NCBI GenBank assembly: GCA_013180625.2 | Contig: SNVD02013789.1 | Span: 1 to 64,000 of the forward strand | Source: Boswellia sacra | Lineage: Eukaryota; Streptophyta; Magnoliopsida; Sapindales; Burseraceae | DNA: 64,000 nt | Reading direction: 5' to 3' | Shown: one piece after another, positions 42,807 through 54,249 of the stretch | Layout: the number at the start of each line of letters is the position of its first letter | Numbering within the stretch: the first letter of the stretch is position 1 | Program-made: the position numbers and the translations under genes | The notes under the pieces: generated by a model | The model's database searches: none | The model's input: only the letters and a program-made list of their open reading frames with translations | Told to the model about the DNA's origin: nothing

Positions 42807-43915
42807 TTTAATCCCAAGCAAACCTCGAAACCCTCTCTTTTTATAAACAAACCCCTGATGATGACTTATTCCAGTAAACTAACCATTTGTTGCCGCATAG
42901 CTATTGATTACTTTCAGCATTTAATAACTTTGTCATGTCCAATTTACAAAAAAAATACGAAGCATTGGTTACAGCAAAATGACCAAGAACCTATATATGT
43001 ACTTGAACCAAAAAAACCTATTAGATAATATATGTTTTTGATAAACTACTCTAATTTTAAGCAATCCTAAACTTTTGCTGTAAGAGAGACTACAGTTGTC
43101 AAGAAACCTGTACATCTGCACAAATCTCATCTCACCTTACGCTTTCCTTTGCCAGCGGGAACTGATAAGGTAACAACTAATCCTTATCATCATTCTTAGG
43201 TGAATCTTTCAACACTAATTGTTCATGTAAAACCAAGCCACGGCTCCTGGACAGCTTTCAGAAAGGGAACTCTAATAAATTAATACATATATAGTTTGAG
43301 TATTAACAAAAATTAAAATAAAACAAAATTTTGTGTATAATATAACCAACAAATTAAATGGCATCTTAACTAACCTAAAGAATAAAAATTAATGTAAAAC
43401 TCTATGTGTACTACAAGGTAGAAGAAGAAATATTAATTCTTATGCAGATGCCGATGCTGATGCAGACAGATTAAACAACGTATATAATATTAATTCCGAC
43501 TGAATGCGAGTATGTTTTAGATAGAATAAACTCATTGAGGAAAAAAACACAACTGCATCTGCTTGCATGTAGGAGCGTAGAGAGAAATTTGGTAACAAAA
43601 AGAGTAAAATTGAAGATATATATATATATATATATATATGTCATGGGAAGAAAGGAAAAGGACCAACCTCGGTCTAATTTTGCTGCATTTCTAATCTAGA
43701 CAAGCTTAATTCCTTGTTTTCATGACAAATCATAAGCTGTAACATAAAATAAAGGAACATATATATAGGCCAAACTTAGGAATTTGAGGAATGCTGACAC
43801 TTACATCTTTCACATCTCTGCTTCTTTGGAGATGGAAATGTCCCCATAAGGCTTCTCTTGTTCAACTTGTATGTTGTCATCAGAAGCCAGAACTGCACAT
43901 GCAGAGGTTAGTTCA
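42807..43915. other. No gene seen
   Basis: AT-rich sequence with an (AT)n run at 43615-43639 and no coding frame that I recognise. Confidence 0.5.
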
Positions 43916-44728
43916 TGAAACTTAGTCCCAACTATCGGATGAAACCTGATTGAGTCCCAAATTAATTGAAGATTCGGCCCTCCAAGTGGAAAAACTCAAT
44001 CCCCATCCTGAATAATATCCAACGCCCTAGCATCCAAAGGAAGACCCGTGGATGATAAAGTTTGAAAAGAAAAGAAATCACATAAGGGTCCCTGTGGAAC
44101 CTAATAATCCTGCCAAAGAGAGGTGTTCCTGCCATCTCCCATAAAAGTGACAAATTTACCTCTGCACCAATCCTTATCGAGAAGAATCTTTTGTCAAGAC
44201 CAGGACGCGACAAATGTAACCCGAACCTGCCAAAAAGATCGACCCTGAAGAAGTAGATGATGAACCCATGAAGACCAAGTTGAGGACTTGTCCAAGAGCA
44301 ACCTCCAAATATGCTTTAGAATAGCCGCCCAGTTCCAATCCTTAACCTATTTGATCCCTAAACCTCCCCCCTTTAAAGGGTAAAAAACCATAGTCCAAGC
44401 TACCTTTGCCCCATAACGAGATAAAGAAGTACCCCTCCAAAGGAAAGCAGCCAAAATACCCTCAATCCTCCACACCACAGCTGTAGGCAAGATGAACATG
44501 GAGGACTAATAGACCCAGATAGAGAACAACACTGATTTGATTAACTGGAGCCGAACAGCATAAGATAAAGTCGCGAATGTCCATAACCAGATTCTAGACA
44601 AATCATATTAATCAACGGCGTATAATCTGAAAGTCGCAATCGAGTACTAATCAGAGGTACTTCCAAATATTTGACTGGTAAAGTTCTAATTCGAAAATTG
44701 AGGATAGCCTGTAATGTGACTCGGTCCT
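43916..44728 (-). pseudogene. LINE ORF2 3' fragment (RT end), broken
   Basis: Collinear on the minus strand with 7210-7990 of the autonomous LINE: GRDWNRAAILKHIW-like block, the SLKGGGLGIK-like block near 44360 and LLIHLRLF-type words. Many stops and indels. It ends near 44728, joined to MULE sequence. It is more diverged than copy D and probably belongs to an older related LINE. Confidence 0.7.
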
Positions 44729-45420
44729 CCTATATCGCACAATATCTACACGAAGCTGGGTATGCAAAGTGGGCTCGTTCGCATTTTGATGACAGAAGGT
44801 ATAGTATTTTGGCAAACAATATTACAGAGTGCTTGAATGGTGTTCTTAAGGAAGCATGAGAGTTTTCCATTATGGAGCTAGTGGATCATATTATATCAGA
44901 GGTGTTGTAAAAATAGTTTTGTACACGTAGGGAGGAGGCAATTGACATGACAACTCCACTGACAACGTGGGCTGAAAAACAGTTGAAGAATAGGCACGAG
45001 GAAGGCCTTTCTTATAGAGTTGTTGCAATTAGCCTACACGAGTTTACTGTTAAAGATGGATATTTAGATGATCATGTAGACTTGCATGCAAGAACATGTA
45101 GCTACCGAGAATTCCAGGTTGAACAATTACCGTGCAAACACGTTATTACAGTGTGTAGAGTTCGTAACTTATCAGTCTATAATTTTAGTCATCAGTTTTT
45201 TAAGTCTAAAGTCCTATTGACTACATATGCGGAGGCTATCTATCTAGTTGGTTCGTCTGAGGAGTGGGATATCCCAGATGAAGTTCGCGGACGGGGTAGG
45301 CAAAAGAAGAATCGAATTTCGTCGTTGAGTGAAGAAAGGACATCACGTAAATATGGGAGGTGTGGTGGCAGGAGTCATAATTGGAAGACATGCCGGTCAA
45401 TGAATCCGTTGTCAACCTAA
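44729..45420 (+). pseudogene. MULE (MuDR-type) transposase C-terminal fragment
   Basis: Translated words match the C-terminal third of MuDR/FAR1-like transposases: YAKWARSHFDDRRYSILANN, ITECLNGVLKEA, MTTPLTTWAEKQLKNRHEEG, and a SWIM zinc finger TCSYREFQVEQLPCKHV whose second Cys is Tyr. A CCHC knuckle RCGGRSHNWKTC lies near the end. Three stops lie at 44857-44920 (after KEA and around the VL-K-FCTRR part). The N-terminal and catalytic DDE part is missing, replaced by the LINE fragment. Intact relatives cut and paste Mutator elements. Confidence 0.85.
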
Positions 45421-45805
45421 AGAAATCAGGATGTGTGTGGGGAGTAACCACATAATGAATATGATAACAACCACATGTACCTGCTACTTATTAAAAGCAT
45501 TACTTTAAGCAACGGATGTGTGTGTTGTAATCGTTTTGTTGGACATGTTAGTGATTGATGTTGTTGCCTAATGACTTCAATGCTCAAAATTATTATTAAG
45601 TTGTTCTGGTACACCGGTTAGTTATAGCATTGTAATGCAATTTTATTTCTCTAACATTGTAATTATATATAATATCAATAGAAATGGACAACAGTAACAT
45701 CTAAAACAGGATAACTCAAAGCATCGTGTAATAGAGTAAATTCTTAAATTTGGTATGATCAGGTCGTTCGATAAACCTGTGTTGTTGCAATAGAGTGAAA
45801 TCAGT

Positions 45806-46190
45806 TTCATTGCATGACCCGGTCGTGCTGATTGCACGACTGGGTCATGCAAAAAAATGAAAGCTGTTTTATTGCACGACCCAGTCAAAGGCACGACTAG
45901 GTCGTGCAACGAAACAGAAAATGTTTTGAATTCTGCAATCAGCACGACCCGTTCGTGCAATAGGCACGACTGGGTCCTGCAACAAAACAGATTTCGTTTT
46001 GCATTCTGCTTTGTTGCACGACCCGGTCGTGCAACTAAACATAATATGCCTTGATGCACGACCCGGTCGTGCAATAAAGTCTAATGGGTTTGTTGCACAA
46101 CCCTTCGTGCTGATTGCCATAGACTGAATTTTGGGTAATGTGCACGAACCGATTACATCAAAAACTTGTCACAACCCGGTCGTGCACAAG
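45806..46190. repeat. Palindrome minisatellite CACGACCCGGTCGTG
   Basis: About eleven copies of a 15-17-bp palindrome (CACGACCCGGTCGTGCA and variants such as CACGACTGGGTCATG, CACGACTAGGTCGTG), with 15-45 bp between them and recurring AAACAGA..TTTTG..TTCTGC linkers. There is no coding capacity. Irregular spacing and plant context rule out a CRISPR array. Confidence 0.88.
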
Positions 46191-46299
46191 ATGAAAGTGG
46201 CATTTTTGCACCAGTGCGAGCGAAGTAGCATATTTAAAAATAGTTGTGCAAATAGGAGTACGACGGCCAAAAATATTATAAGAAGTTATCAGAAAGATT

Positions 46300-47329
46300 A
46301 GTAAGCTAAGACAGTTGAGGAGATAACTTAACAACACACTGTTAATATTGACACTGACCTAATCTTTGTAAAACAAAATCTTCGCAAAGATCTTAAACTC
46401 TAGTTACACTGCTCACTCTCTATCGCAGATAACTTAACAACACACTGTTAAGTTATACATAACACACAACGTCGACATTGAATTACATAAACACTTAACC
46501 CGCAAGTTATCCCAAGTGTCTACTAACTCCCACAGACTCAATCAATAACTCATGTATGATTTCTACCACTCATACATGAATCAGGAGACTCAAAGAATCA
46601 AATTAAAGAAGCATCCGAATTTGTGTTGAAGCTCTTCTATCAATTCATGGAATGCCAAAATCAAGACTCTCTCAAAAACACAACCAAATCAGCTAACTCA
46701 CCAATCTGTCTTCTACGTGATCAGTCCTTCAGTTATGTAAATATAACATGGTATATATAGTGAGAGCCTGGACGAAATCTCCTAAAAATCCTGTAAAAAT
46801 TCTAATCAAAATCATATTAGGACAAGGAGAAATATAATAGGAAGTGTTATAATTAAACTCCTAAAGAAATTTGGACACAAATAAATATTCTCCTATTTTA
46901 TTTGGAATACAAGATATTATATCCTAATCTTAAGGAGATATTTATTATAAATCAAATACTTCCTAAAATATAATTCTAGAAACAGTAAAATAAGAATTAA
47001 AATAATATTCTTGTTTCATCACAAGTTGGACAAAAATCAACATGTGCATGGCACGTGCATGTTGATACCAACAATCTCGTCACCAATATTCTGGGCACAA
47101 CTATCTGGCACTCGATACTCGATAATATTAACAAATAGTCTCGACACTTGACACAGTCTCTACACTTCGAAACTCGACAAAATCTCGACACTAGAAAAAT
47201 CTCGAAACTCAACAAAATCTCGACGCTAGACAAAATCTCGAAACTAGACAAAATCTCGTTACGACAACTCGACCAAATCTCGTTACGACAACTCGACACT
47301 AGACAAGATCTCGACACTCGACACCAACA
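46300..47329 (-). mobile_element. Ty1/copia (SIRE-type) 3' end: PPT and LTR
   Basis: On the minus strand, GCCAAAAAGGGGAAGG (polypurine tract, 47331-47346) is followed by TGTTGG at 47324-47329, the usual start of a copia LTR. A TATA-like CTATATATAC lies at 46751-46760. The LTR start holds a minisatellite. The left boundary is a guess. No coding part of the element lies directly to the right. Confidence 0.55.
47107..47322. repeat. ~18-bp minisatellite AAAATCTCGACACTCGAC
   Basis: About ten imperfect copies of an AAAATCTCGA-AACTAGAC-like unit, with one nested 20-bp duplication (TCGTTACGACAACTCGAC). It lies at the start of a copia-type LTR. Confidence 0.88.
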
Positions 47330-47346
47330 ACCTTCCCCTTTTTGGC

Positions 47347-48299
47347 AACTTGTGATGAAAACACAAAACTGTTTCATGCGTAAAAATAACATGTGAGCTA
47401 TTACAAAAATCATAACAAAACACTGTCATAACTTTGGTCTTGTGGTCCTCCATTTTAAGTTAAAAAAGTCTTTGTGGAACAAATAAATCCGATAATGAAT
47501 TTTCCAATAAAATTCCACCAACAAAAGAATTCAAGCAAATACGTAATTAAAAGGTCCAGCACAGATCGGCAGGGTGTCTTTTTCCCTTTGGAGTGAGTCA
47601 GTTGTGATAAAGTTTTTAGTGCGTAAATGAATAATATTATAAGTATCTAAGTTTACTAATCAGCTAACAACCGCAAACTCATTGATTACTAACCCAGCTT
47701 ACATCTAGCAAATGGACTGTATGATGACTATATGATAATTAAAAAGTCTGGTGATAGCTATCTAAACCAAATCCACGTCACTTAGGATACAATATTGGGT
47801 TAAAAAGATTAAGATGTATATTAAGATTGTTAGTACTTATTGTTAAACTTGCAAGGCGTGTTCCACTAAATGCCATGATGTATGAAATTAATGTGGGAGG
47901 TTGAGAGGCAAGGATTATTAAACTTCCTGACATATCATCACTCGATATCATATTAGACGTAATAATTAATATAATCATAAAAAAGATAAACTAAATATCA
48001 TCGCTCGACATCATATTTTATGTTCCATATTTAATGTTGCCAGTGGCAGACCATAATGTAGGCCTAACGGGGCCTTGGCACCACTAAACAAAAAAAATAA
48101 ATTTCCTTTATTATATAAATTAGATAATATATACTGAGTTTTATTATTTCAGCCTTCCCAAATCTTTTGTAGATCTAAATTCATATAAAAATATAATTGG
48201 TATATCAGATTGATGGTTTATAAATTTTTTGCTTTTATTATATTTGTATGTTTTGAAGCTACAAATGTAGTTACGTGAAACAAAACTAACCCAGTTATA
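47347..48299. other. No gene seen
   Basis: AT-rich, with scattered stops in every frame. A short direct repeat (CATATCATCACTCGATATCATATTAGACGT / ATATCATCGCTCGACATCATATTTTA-like) lies at 47931-48020. Confidence 0.5.
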
Positions 48300-49021
48300 T
48301 TAGACGTATGGTAAATAAATAAACTGCACAAAGGAAATTAACGTGGTTGTAATTCACTATGATGTTCACCTTTACACGGACTAGAAATTTTCAGTTGATG
48401 AACTCTCAAGTTCACTCACACTCACCTGTCCTATATAAACGACGTTCTAAACTCCTAGAACTCTCCTCATGGTAAACCAACTCTCTTCTTGTTGCATTTC
48501 CCACAATTTGAGTCCCCCTCAAAATGCATTACACTTTTCTAATCAAATAACCTCACTTGTCTAGTTTATCACAAACAAGAACACAAAAATATACTGATCA
48601 CAACTCAAGCTAAACTTGTACAACTTTTTTATAAAATCGTTACAAAGACACAAGCATAGGTCTACTAGCTATATACCACTTACCGAACAACTTTTCCTTA
48701 TTAAATAAGGATTCTTCAATATCTTGTTAATAATTATCTTGCAAATCTTATGTATATAGGAAAAATAAATCACGTTAGGATAATGTATAAATCAAAAGGA
48801 TATCAATCTCTTCCTAGAGTGAGATAAAATCAAAATATTCCTAAAATAAATACAAATCTAGAAACAATATCCAACAACGTTATAATAGACAGAAGCAGTT
48901 ATAAAACAGGAAACTAAAACTTATAAATATGACAAATTTGGTTTTCTCTCAAAATGTCAACTAATCAATGCCACACGGATTCACTATGACTCATAACAAT
49001 CCACGTGTCATTGTCTGAACA
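48300..49021 (-). mobile_element. Ty1/copia (SIRE-type) 3' LTR
   Basis: On the minus strand, ATGCCAAAGGCAGAGATTG (polypurine tract) leads to TGTTCAGACA at 49012-49021, a copia LTR start. A TATA-like sequence (complement of CTATATAAAC) lies at 48431-48440. The env-like coding remnant at 49612-50376 lies on the internal side, as in SIRE/Maximus elements. The left boundary is approximate. Confidence 0.6.
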
Positions 49022-49611
49022 ATCTCTGCCTTTGGCATTTCGTGAAAAAACACAAAGTAAAATAACCTGTATAGAATCAGTCAATAATAACACAACGAAA
49101 AAAATTCAGGACTGCATGAAAGTAGTTGCAAATAAATATCCTACACTAGATGTTTGATCAGGTATTGGACATAAGCAAACACAAATAAGTAAACAAAGGT
49201 CAAAGTTTAAGCTCCCCATTAATTCAAAACCCTTCCCCAACACAAAGAGTCATAAAGTAGCAAGCACATTACATTCCCCTGAAATTAAAACAAAATCACC
49301 AAGGGCACAAAACATATATATCTACTCCCCCCTTTTTTCTTCGCAAAGTACCAAAGAGCACTACTTCTGATGGTGAGCAGACCTCCTCGTAGAGGAGCCT
49401 GGTTTGCAAAGACCACCCCTGGTTCGTGGTCTTTGCTCGGTGGATGGTGCTGGAGGAGAAGGAATTGCAGCAGAATGTTCAAAAGAAGTGGTGGTCACTA
49501 CAGCCAGAGTTTCAGCATTTTCTTAAGCTTGTGTAGCTACAGTTTCAGGTGACAGATAGGACATATGCAACAATGAGGTAGCAACAGCAATTGGTGGAGA
49601 AACATCTTTAT

Positions 49612-50376
49612 CTATTGAAGTGAAGAAGGAATGTTGGGATGCTGCAGTGTAGTATATTGGAGATTAAGGAATATTTGAACCTGATGGAGGAATATTCGAT
49701 GCATATGATCCTCAAAAGAAATTGGGGTGACAAAGATAGTTGTGGTGGCATCATTAGTGACTAATGGAATAGGAATTGGTCTTGGTGCTATAGATGGAGC
49801 AGTAGCAGAAGTATAAACTGAAACTGGAACTGTTGGAACAAGAATTTCAACACTGCCAGGTGGAAAGACTGGAGATTCTAGTTGAGAGGACACATAAGCA
49901 TGAATGACTGGAGGTTCTGATTCAGGTATAACATTAGGAGAATGAATTTTAGAGTTGGAGGGGCCTGTAGTAGCTATAGCTGGTTTTGTTGAAGAGAAAC
50001 CTGTAACATGTTTCAACAAAAGTTTATGGTGAGCTACTATTTTGGCAGCTTGCTCTTTTTGTTAATCCATCAGCTTCTATTGGTTACTTAAGATCTCCTA
50101 TTGTTGCTGCAAAATTAAAGCAAGAGTGTTAGACAGATTGTTCAAGGTATCTTGAACAGAATCAAAAGATTGTTTAGTGGTCAGTCGAGCTCTTTTTGGA
50201 GCTGGTTCTTCTTCCTCTACATCATCTTCTTCTTTAGCATCTGGATTAGCTTTAGGATCCTCTACTTCATCTTCTCTTTGTTTTCCTCTCACTCTTTTCA
50301 TGAAATCACTAGTAATAAGAGATTCAACTGGTTCAATTACATCATCAGTCTCAAGCTTAACATCATTCTTCATCAA
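49612..50376 (-). pseudogene. SIRE-type copia extra ORF, C-terminal part
   Basis: Two minus-strand blocks in order. The first (50376-50098) reads MMKNDVKLETDDVIEP and then an acidic stretch with a nuclear-signal-like PAPKRARL and a Leu/Asn-rich segment. The second (50019-49612) is Pro/Ser/Val-rich (GPSNSKIHSPNVIPESEPPV). Stops between them (near 50060-50095) break the gene. The composition and position, just before a copia polypurine tract, fit the extra 3' ORF of SIRE-type elements, whose role is not established. The rest of the element (gag-pol) is absent. I do not identify a domain with certainty. Confidence 0.5.
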
Positions 50377-50469
50377 AATTCCATTATAAGATAGGGAAAA
50401 TACAACCTCTGAGAATGATTCTGTGATGACCCGCAGGCCTCACACAACCACAAATTGTTCGCTATGGGC

Positions 50470-50815
50470 TGCCCGCGTCGGGCAAGGCACACAGGGCCGC
50501 ACAGCCCATCCCGCTGTATCAGGCCCCCTCACAACTTTGTCCACTTTGGGTTGTCCGCGTCGGGCCGAAGCCCTTCCCGCTAACTAGACACCCGCATGGT
50601 GCATCCCCCACTCGAGCTCTCAAATGGTACTCATGATGAACCGTAGGTACCTTTGAGGAGGTCTCGGGTTCGAGTGGGGGACGCGCCATGCGGGTGTCTG
50701 GTTAGCGGGAAGGGCTTTGGCCTGACGCGGACAACCCAAAGTCGACAAAGCCGTGAGGGGGCATGATACAGCAGGATAGGCTGTGCGACGCTGTGTGCCA
50801 GGTCCAACGCGGGCG
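50470..50815. repeat. Inverted SINE-like dimer forming a ~150-bp hairpin
   Basis: The left arm 50470-50616 and the right arm 50669-50815 are about 85-90% complementary over ~147 bp, with a 52-nt loop. The right side has a tRNA-type B box (GGTTCGAGT, 50667-50675) and an A-box-like GAGCTCTCAAATGGTA at 50614-50629, the layout of a tRNA-derived SINE head. The arms are GC-rich, unlike the surroundings. No tRNA structure can be folded, so it is not a tRNA gene. Confidence 0.7.
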
Positions 50816-51943
50816 CATTGGATAAGAACTTCCAAGAAGGACAAATATCCGAAACAACTAAAGCAAGGCGTTGCTGATTAACCTTAGTCTCCAAGAGACC
50901 AATCAAACCCAACGAATACTTAGAAATCTAGTTTTTAACTGCCCGCTGCGTAGAGAAGCCATTAAGGCCTCTAATATTCCAACTTCCTATCATAGGAAGC
51001 TGGAAAAATCTCAGAAGTCAATAAAGAAATCATCGGGGGTGCATGCCCCCTTCACCCCCATTGCCACCCTTCTTATTATGACCTTTTTTAGCCTTACCAG
51101 TAGGTGGTCGACCGTCTGAAGCCATCTCAGTGGAAGCAAGAGGATCCGGAGCAACAAACTTTTCTGAATGAGCAATCCCTGAAGGATGAGAATCAACTAT
51201 AGGGATAGAAGAGCCCTTCAAAATCTGATCCTGGTGATCCTCAATAGGAGATAGTGAATCAGAATCAAAAGCAGACTCAGAACCCGAGCCAGTGGTAGTA
51301 AGTTTACTTTTGTCTTGCAGAACTGGAGTTACGTCTGCAATAATAGACGGATCCTGACTAGTCTCAATATGGACTATTGCTGCAATAGAAGGGTCATCCG
51401 TCTTCCCATTGTCTTGCAAGACAAGGGCTATAGTAGTATCTGGTGCCTCGGCCTCTCTAGAAGAAGAATGCACGACAGGCACAGGACAGGTATGGCCAAA
51501 TAAACAACACTTGGAGCAGCGTTTTGGTTTCCATTCATATTCCACTCTGATCTTGATAGGTTCAGAAGATAGTTTACACCGGATCTCAAAGTCCTGCACT
51601 GGAGAATGATCCGCATCTATCTCAACACAAACCCTGGCATAGGATAACCGAGTGTGCTCATAAGTCATCTTGTCACATGATAATGGTCGATCAACCATAC
51701 TAGAAACAGCACTCAGTGCTTTAGCTGACCATAATGGAAATGGTAGTCCATGCAACCGAGCCCAGACTGGGATCCTGGTAATCCTACTCTGATCAAAAGA
51801 AAAATGAGGATTCCATTGTTGTAGAATGACGTGCTTTCCACCAAACATCCAAGGCCCTCTTTCTAAAATATCATGAACCTCCTCTACCGTTCTAAATCTG
51901 AATATCAAGAAACCTGTCTCAGTAGAGCGGACATCCTCCAAAT
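50816..51943 (-). mobile_element. LINE fragment, copy I (relative of the autonomous LINE)
   Basis: On the minus strand: ORF1 without its first ~100 residues, overlapping into the first ~60 residues of ORF2 (MGLIGLLETKVNQQRLALVV), then cut at 50816 by the hairpin element. It belongs to the autonomous subfamily (YEHTRLSYARVC, CSKCCLFGHTC), not the ORF1-only one. Confidence 0.8.
51030..51941 (-). pseudogene. LINE ORF1, N-terminally truncated
   Basis: A 303-codon open frame that starts inside DUF4283 (EDVRSTETGFLIFRFRTVEE, ERGPWMFGGK), then YEHTRLSYARVCVEIDADHS, the knuckle CSKCCLFGHTC, the linker and a basic Gly/Lys-rich tail (KKGHNKKGGNGGEGGMHPR). Compared with the autonomous ORF1 the linker is shorter by about 50 residues. 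The true start and first ~100 residues are missing at the 51942 junction. Confidence 0.8.
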
Positions 51944-52619
51944 CACGAGTGGTGTCAAGATTGATTAAAAAAGTAAATATAAATCATATAAAACAAACAA
52001 CATAAGATTATGATAATTAAGCACATATTAAAGGATTAGAGAATCCTTACTCTCTTATCAAGGATTTCATTCGCCTTAGCAAGAGAGAAATTAGAAAGAT
52101 ATTATAAGAGAAAGAAAACAAATTGCAAGAAGAAGATTTATTAATAGCATAAAAACACAAGAGAGAAACACAATACAAGATCCCAGCAAGGCTAAGATGC
52201 CCTCATGGGTCCCAAGGCACCTCTATTTATAGATACATTTAGAGGAAAACTTGTCAAATTACAAGTGAATAACTGTCAAATATTAGATGCACCAACTTTG
52301 GTAATTGGGATAATTAGGTGAACCGACTTTGACCACCAATTTTGACATTGAAGTATTGAGAATTTTAATCACATGTCTTCATGAAAGTCGTAGATATTTC
52401 TCTCAGCTTTCTAGAACATCTTGATTTATATGATTTGGATACTTATCTTGAGAGATATGATCAAAATACTGAGGCATGGTCAAGCTAGACTGAAACTACT
52501 GATGGGTTTACTTCAAGCCCATTTTTGGTCCACTAAGAGCCCGAATTTGACAATGCTTGTGAAATACAATCTTGTAGATAATTTAATCATCTTTCTAAAA
52601 CATTAAGATTTGCACCATT
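51944..52619. other. Unassigned, possible LTR promoter on the minus strand
   Basis: The complement of 52200-52245 reads CTATAAATAGAGGTGCC, a TATA-type promoter, followed by a TTGTATTGTGTTTCTCTCTTG leader-like stretch. This could be an LTR, but no boundaries, primer site or coding part were found. Confidence 0.3.
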
Positions 52620-52817
52620 CTGATCTATAAATAGAAAGTTATTTCCATTTTACCGATCCTGTAACAAAACCAAAATTAAGAGAAAGTTAATTCCAAAGAT
52701 GCAAAGACTACAAACATGCTGATCTATAAATAGAAAGTTATGTCCATTTTACCGATCCTGTAACAAAACCAAAATTAAGAGAAAGTTAATTTCAAAGATG
52801 CAAAGACTACAAACATA
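52620..52817. repeat. 99-bp tandem duplication
   Basis: Two copies (52620-52718 and 52719-52817) that differ at about three positions. Each includes CTGATCTATAAATAGAAAG and ends CTACAAACATR. Confidence 0.95.
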
Positions 52818-53559
52818 CTTAAGTTGAGGAATTTAATGACACTATTAATGTAATATGAAAACTAAACTCTTATTAAGCATACATATTTAAGTGTTCATCA
52901 ATCTACATGGTTTGTAGTACTTGAATGAAGAAGCTAACACTAGAAAGCAACAAAATTCTCTTCTTGAAGCCAAATCACTTTTAAATTATTTACAGAAAAC
53001 ATATCTTAGCATGCAAATTAAATAATTTTGCCTTAATCACAAAGAATGCAAGTAGACTGGCTAGTTTATGCAGATCAAGCAAATTAAATGGGTGTAGAAA
53101 CAAATATATATTAATTAACAAACTATTAATTACACAAAGTCTAAAAGTAGGAAAGTGCACCTCTCTCTAGCTGCCTCTGCCAATTTACCACCTAGGCACC
53201 CCTGGATAATTAACAAACTATTAATTACAAAAAGTTTAAAAGTAGGAAAGTGCAAACTATTAACTGTTATGACATTAGCAATTAGATTAGCAGTGTTATC
53301 GGTCAACATTTGTTTACTTCACTAATTAGAAACTATAAAAAAATTGTTGTAGAATATAGCTTAATTTTGCATAATTCACGTTTATTGGTGAAATTTCGTC
53401 TTGTTTCATGATAATGTTTTTCTAATTATTGTTATTAGTTATTGAAGCAAAATTGACTAATAAAAAACACTAGATCTCAATACTTGTGCAACATGAAAGC
53501 TTAGATAACATCAATTTCGAATTATAACAACAACAACAATAATAAACAAGTACTGATTA
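52818..53559. other. AT-rich, no gene seen
   Basis: Contains a ~45-bp direct repeat (TTAACAAACTATTAATTACA, then AAGT..AAAAGTAGGAAAGTGCA) at 53113-53160 and 53207-53254. No coding frame was recognised. Confidence 0.55.
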
Positions 53560-54037
53560 GAGAGAAAATGAGTGCACCTTATCTTCTGTTATCATTGGAT
53601 TGATGAGCAGAGAAGAAGAAGACTTGAAGAGTAAAGCAAGTAAGCATTTACGAGCTGCAGCTGCGAAGCAGACAAGAGAAATGGAGATCTTGATAGAAAC
53701 GCAGAATCAATTGCGAAGCAAGGAGAATCGACAGAGGAGAACCAGCATAATCGATTGCGAAGCAAGGAGAACCTATTAGAAGCAATGGCAAAATGTGAGA
53801 TGATGCGAGAAAATGAAAGGCAGACTCGATTGGGGGATGTAATGGGGGAGAATTGAGAGAAAATGCGAGAGGGAAATTGAGAGAATAGGCGGGATTATGG
53901 CAAAATGATTTGGGATATTTCGGCCATTTATACAACGGTTTGTAAACTGCCATAAATAGCTTCGCGTACCAGTATTTAAGGCAGTTTTTAAAAACTGACG
54001 TAAAAGGCTGCCGTATATTCACCTTTTTCTCGTAGTG
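53560..54037 (-). mobile_element. Solo CACTA-type element end
   Basis: The right border is the complement of CACTACGAGAAAAAGG, ending at 54037. Inside are subterminal words such as GGCAGTTTTTAAAAACTG and AAACTGCCATAAA, which form short inverted repeats. The adjoining 53560-53935 (GAAGCAAGGAGAA repeats) may be its 5' leader. No matching left end was found, so it is probably a fragment of a different family from the element at 15-25 kb. Confidence 0.6.
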
Positions 54038-54177
54038 TGAATCCCAAAACCCACATTCAAATCTATTTCTTTTTCTACAAAAACATCACATATTCATCAT
54101 TTTAGTAACTCATCAACTAATTTCAAATACTAAATGACACAAAATAAGCATGAAATCAAAAAGACCTACCTTCAACA

Positions 54178-54249
54178 GTAAGGCAAGATTATTGTATGCA
54201 CTTTGAATGCTTAGTAAGTCAAGATTATTGTATGCACTTTGAATGCTTA
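54178..54249. repeat. 36-bp tandem duplication
   Basis: GTAAGKCAAGATTATTGTAT, then GCACTTTGAATGCTTA, twice in a row, with one difference. Confidence 0.93.

Noticed and set aside
45806..46190. CRISPR-like array
   Set aside because: Repeats are imperfect and irregularly spaced, there are no cas genes, and the context is a plant nuclear genome.
49285..49552. Short open frames on both strands left of the copia extra ORF
   Set aside because: They overlap each other, show no similarity I recognise, and lie in the 3' untranslated part of the copia remnant.
50614..50680. tRNA gene
   Set aside because: Only A/B-box-like words are present; no cloverleaf, anticodon arm or acceptor stem can be formed.
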